Shown: positions 42,554 through 43,547 of the stretch, one piece after another | Position numbering within the stretch: position 1 is the first letter of the stretch | How the letters are laid out: every line of letters starts with the position of its first letter | Assembly: GCA_934141555.1 (NCBI GenBank) | Contig: CAKPCK010000013.1 | Span: 1-43,547, forward strand | Direction of reading: 5' to 3' | DNA: 43,547 bases | Source of the DNA: an uncultured Clostridia bacterium | GTDB taxonomy: Bacteria > Bacillota > Clostridia > TANB77 > CAG-508 | The notes under the pieces: generated by a model | The model's database searches: none | Told to the model about the DNA's origin: nothing | Seen by the model: the letters and a program-made list of their open reading frames with translations, nothing else | Program-made: the position numbers and the translations under genes

Positions 42554-43408
42554 TTATTTCAAAAATTTTATTACATTCAAACCTGCCTTCATTCCATCAT
42601 TTACTGCTTTGGAAATTTGAAATGTTCCACCTATACAATCTCCACAAGCATATATTCCTTTAATGTTTGTTTCCATATTCTCATTAACTTTTATTTTATT
42701 ATTTTCTAATACTAATCCAATTTTTTTAGCTATATCTGTACTATCTGCTGTTCCTTGTGCTATAAATATTCCATTTACATTTATATCTGTTCCGTCATCA
42801 AATTCAATTTTCTCAACTTTTTCGTGTCCAAATATTTCTTTTATAGTTCTATTATTTATTTCTACTTTTTCACTCCTTATATCTGGAACAGTTTTTCCAT
42901 TTGTTAATATTGTAATTTTATTTACAACTGGTAATAAATCATTTACTTCAGATATTGCATAATCTCCATTTCCAATTACTGCAACATCTTTGTTTCTATA
43001 AAAAAATCCATCACAAATAGCACAATAACTTATTCCTCTACCTTCAAATTGTTTTACTCCATCTATTTGTAAAGTTTTTTTCTTTGTTCCCATTGCTATT
43101 ATAATCGTTTTAGAAATATATTCATTTTGGGCTGTTTTCACTTTAAAACTTTTTTCTATCATTTCTATTTTTATTACTTCTTCATTTTTTACATCTATTC
43201 CAATATTTTGAGCTTGTCTAATTCCTTGAAAATATAACTCTTTACCTGTTATTCCATTTTCAAATCCATAATAATTTTCAATTTTATTTGCATTTTCTAA
43301 AGATGTTTTTCCATTATGAATAATTAATGTTTTTAAATTTCCTCTTTGAGTATATAATCCTGTTGTTATCCCTGCAGGTCCTGCTCCTATTATAATGACA
43401 TCATACAT
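42554..43408 (-). CDS. trxB: Thioredoxin-reductase-like flavoprotein with an altered NADPH site
   Basis: The 284 residues have an N-terminal FAD site (IIIGAGPAGITTGLY), the redox-active CAIC at 129-132, GNGDYA at 146-151 in the second dinucleotide fold, and the C-terminal FAD contact GDCIG. The length is slightly below the family norm (about 305-320). The HRRxxxR motif that normally contacts the NADPH 2'-phosphate is absent; its place holds LTNGKTVPDIRS. Ferredoxin-dependent flavin thioredoxin reductases of clostridia also lack the NADPH motifs, so the electron donor here may not be NADPH. Next to trxA, in the same direction. Confidence 0.85.
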   Translation of the reverse strand: MYDVIIIGAGPAGITTGLYTQRGNLKTLIIHNGKTSLENANKIENYYGFENGITGKELYFQGIRQAQNIGIDVKNEEVIKIEMIEKSFKVKTAQNEYISKTIIIAMGTKKKTLQIDGVKQFEGRGISYCAICDGFFYRNKDVAVIGNGDYAISEVNDLLPVVNKITILTNGKTVPDIRSEKVEINNRTIKEIFGHEKVEKIEFDDGTDINVNGIFIAQGTADSTDIAKKIGLVLENNKIKVNENMETNIKGIYACGDCIGGTFQISKAVNDGMKAGLNVIKFLK

Positions 43409-43431
43409 ATTTTAGTTCCTTTCTTTCTTGC

Positions 43432-43460
43432 ATTTTATCATATTATATAACTACTTTCAA
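43432..43460 (-). promoter_or_regulatory. Possible promoter of trxB-trxA-ylmH
   Basis: Minus strand: -35 TTGAAA (43455-43460), a 17-nt spacer, and -10 TAAAAT (43432-43437), about 25 nt before the trxB ATG. Confidence 0.5.
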
Positions 43461-43482
43461 GAATTATACGAATAAATATCCA

Positions 43483-43547
43483 CCAGCCTAGCTGGTGGTT
43501 TTTCAATTACGCCCATAGGGCTTCTCTACTAGCTACGTCTAAAGACG
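43483..43547. repeat. Run of tight hairpins at the right edge, possibly the end of an IS200/IS605-type element
   Basis: Three hairpins follow each other: CCACCAGC-CTA-GCTGGTGG (8-bp stem) with a T run after it, GCCC-ATA-GGGC, and AGCTACGTC-TAAA-GACG, whose arm is cut by the edge. The stretch is far more GC-rich than its surroundings. Closely spaced imperfect hairpins are found at the ends of IS200/IS605 elements and in the omega RNAs of TnpB. The first hairpin alone could be a plus-strand terminator. No transposase is visible within the window. Confidence 0.45.

Overview
The window is very AT-rich bacterial DNA with densely packed genes, almost all on the minus strand. It carries a complete spoIVA gene, a conserved rpsO-pnp pair and Firmicutes-style ribosome binding sites (AGGAGG), promoters and terminators. 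Together these point to a spore-forming member of the Clostridia, perhaps an uncultured gut lineage. The lineage is inference; no rRNA or tRNA gene is present to fix it.

Layout from left to right. (1) 1-3742, minus: a sortase operon with a secreted protein bearing an LPxT-like C-terminal anchor, a class D-like sortase, and a large DUF11-repeat surface protein that runs off the left edge. (2) 3943-11678, minus: a DNA-end-processing block, sbcD-sbcC-addA, with a ~140-nt three-way inverted-repeat element between sbcC and addA. (3) 11825-12304, plus: an isolated unknown gene with its own consensus promoter and terminator. (4) 12356-15426, minus: rpsO, pnp and a small unknown gene, with leader structures in front of both rpsO and pnp. 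(5) 15588-20183, minus: a DUF4116-repeat protein, recN behind a consensus promoter flanked by two LexA-like boxes, and recD2. (6) 20209-22188, minus: a UAP1/UDPGP-type sugar-nucleotide uridylyltransferase and a left-handed beta-helix protein, resembling a split GlmU. (7) 22374-23852, plus: spoIVA.

(8) 23890-34294, minus: the most striking region, a 10-kb surface-fibre operon. It encodes a TasA/camelysin-like protein, a SipW-type signal peptidase, a second TasA-like protein, a third TasA-like gene broken by a single-base frameshift, a small secreted protein, a ~2292-residue giant exported protein with three copies of an FGE/C-type-lectin-like module, and a membrane-anchored FxLYD-like protein. 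Five of these products share an aromatic-small-x-Tyr signature at the predicted signal-peptide cleavage site, which suggests they are all clients of the SipW-type peptidase.

(9) 34522-36714, minus: a DUF4153/DUF4173 membrane protein, a DUF2975 membrane protein and a YozG-type HTH regulator. (10) 36866-39700, minus: a secreted protein with CAP and three SLH domains. (11) 39838-41338, plus: a small Cys-rich membrane protein with a sigma-K-like promoter, then tsaB and rimI. (12) 41377-43408, minus: a YlmH-type S4 protein, thioredoxin and a thioredoxin-reductase-like flavoprotein with an unusual NADPH site. The right edge (43483-43547) enters a run of tight hairpins that may be the end of a mobile element.

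The window therefore mixes housekeeping (translation, RNA decay, repair, redox) with two separate cell-surface export systems: sortase with DUF11 proteins, and SipW with TasA-like fibres and a giant lectin-like protein.
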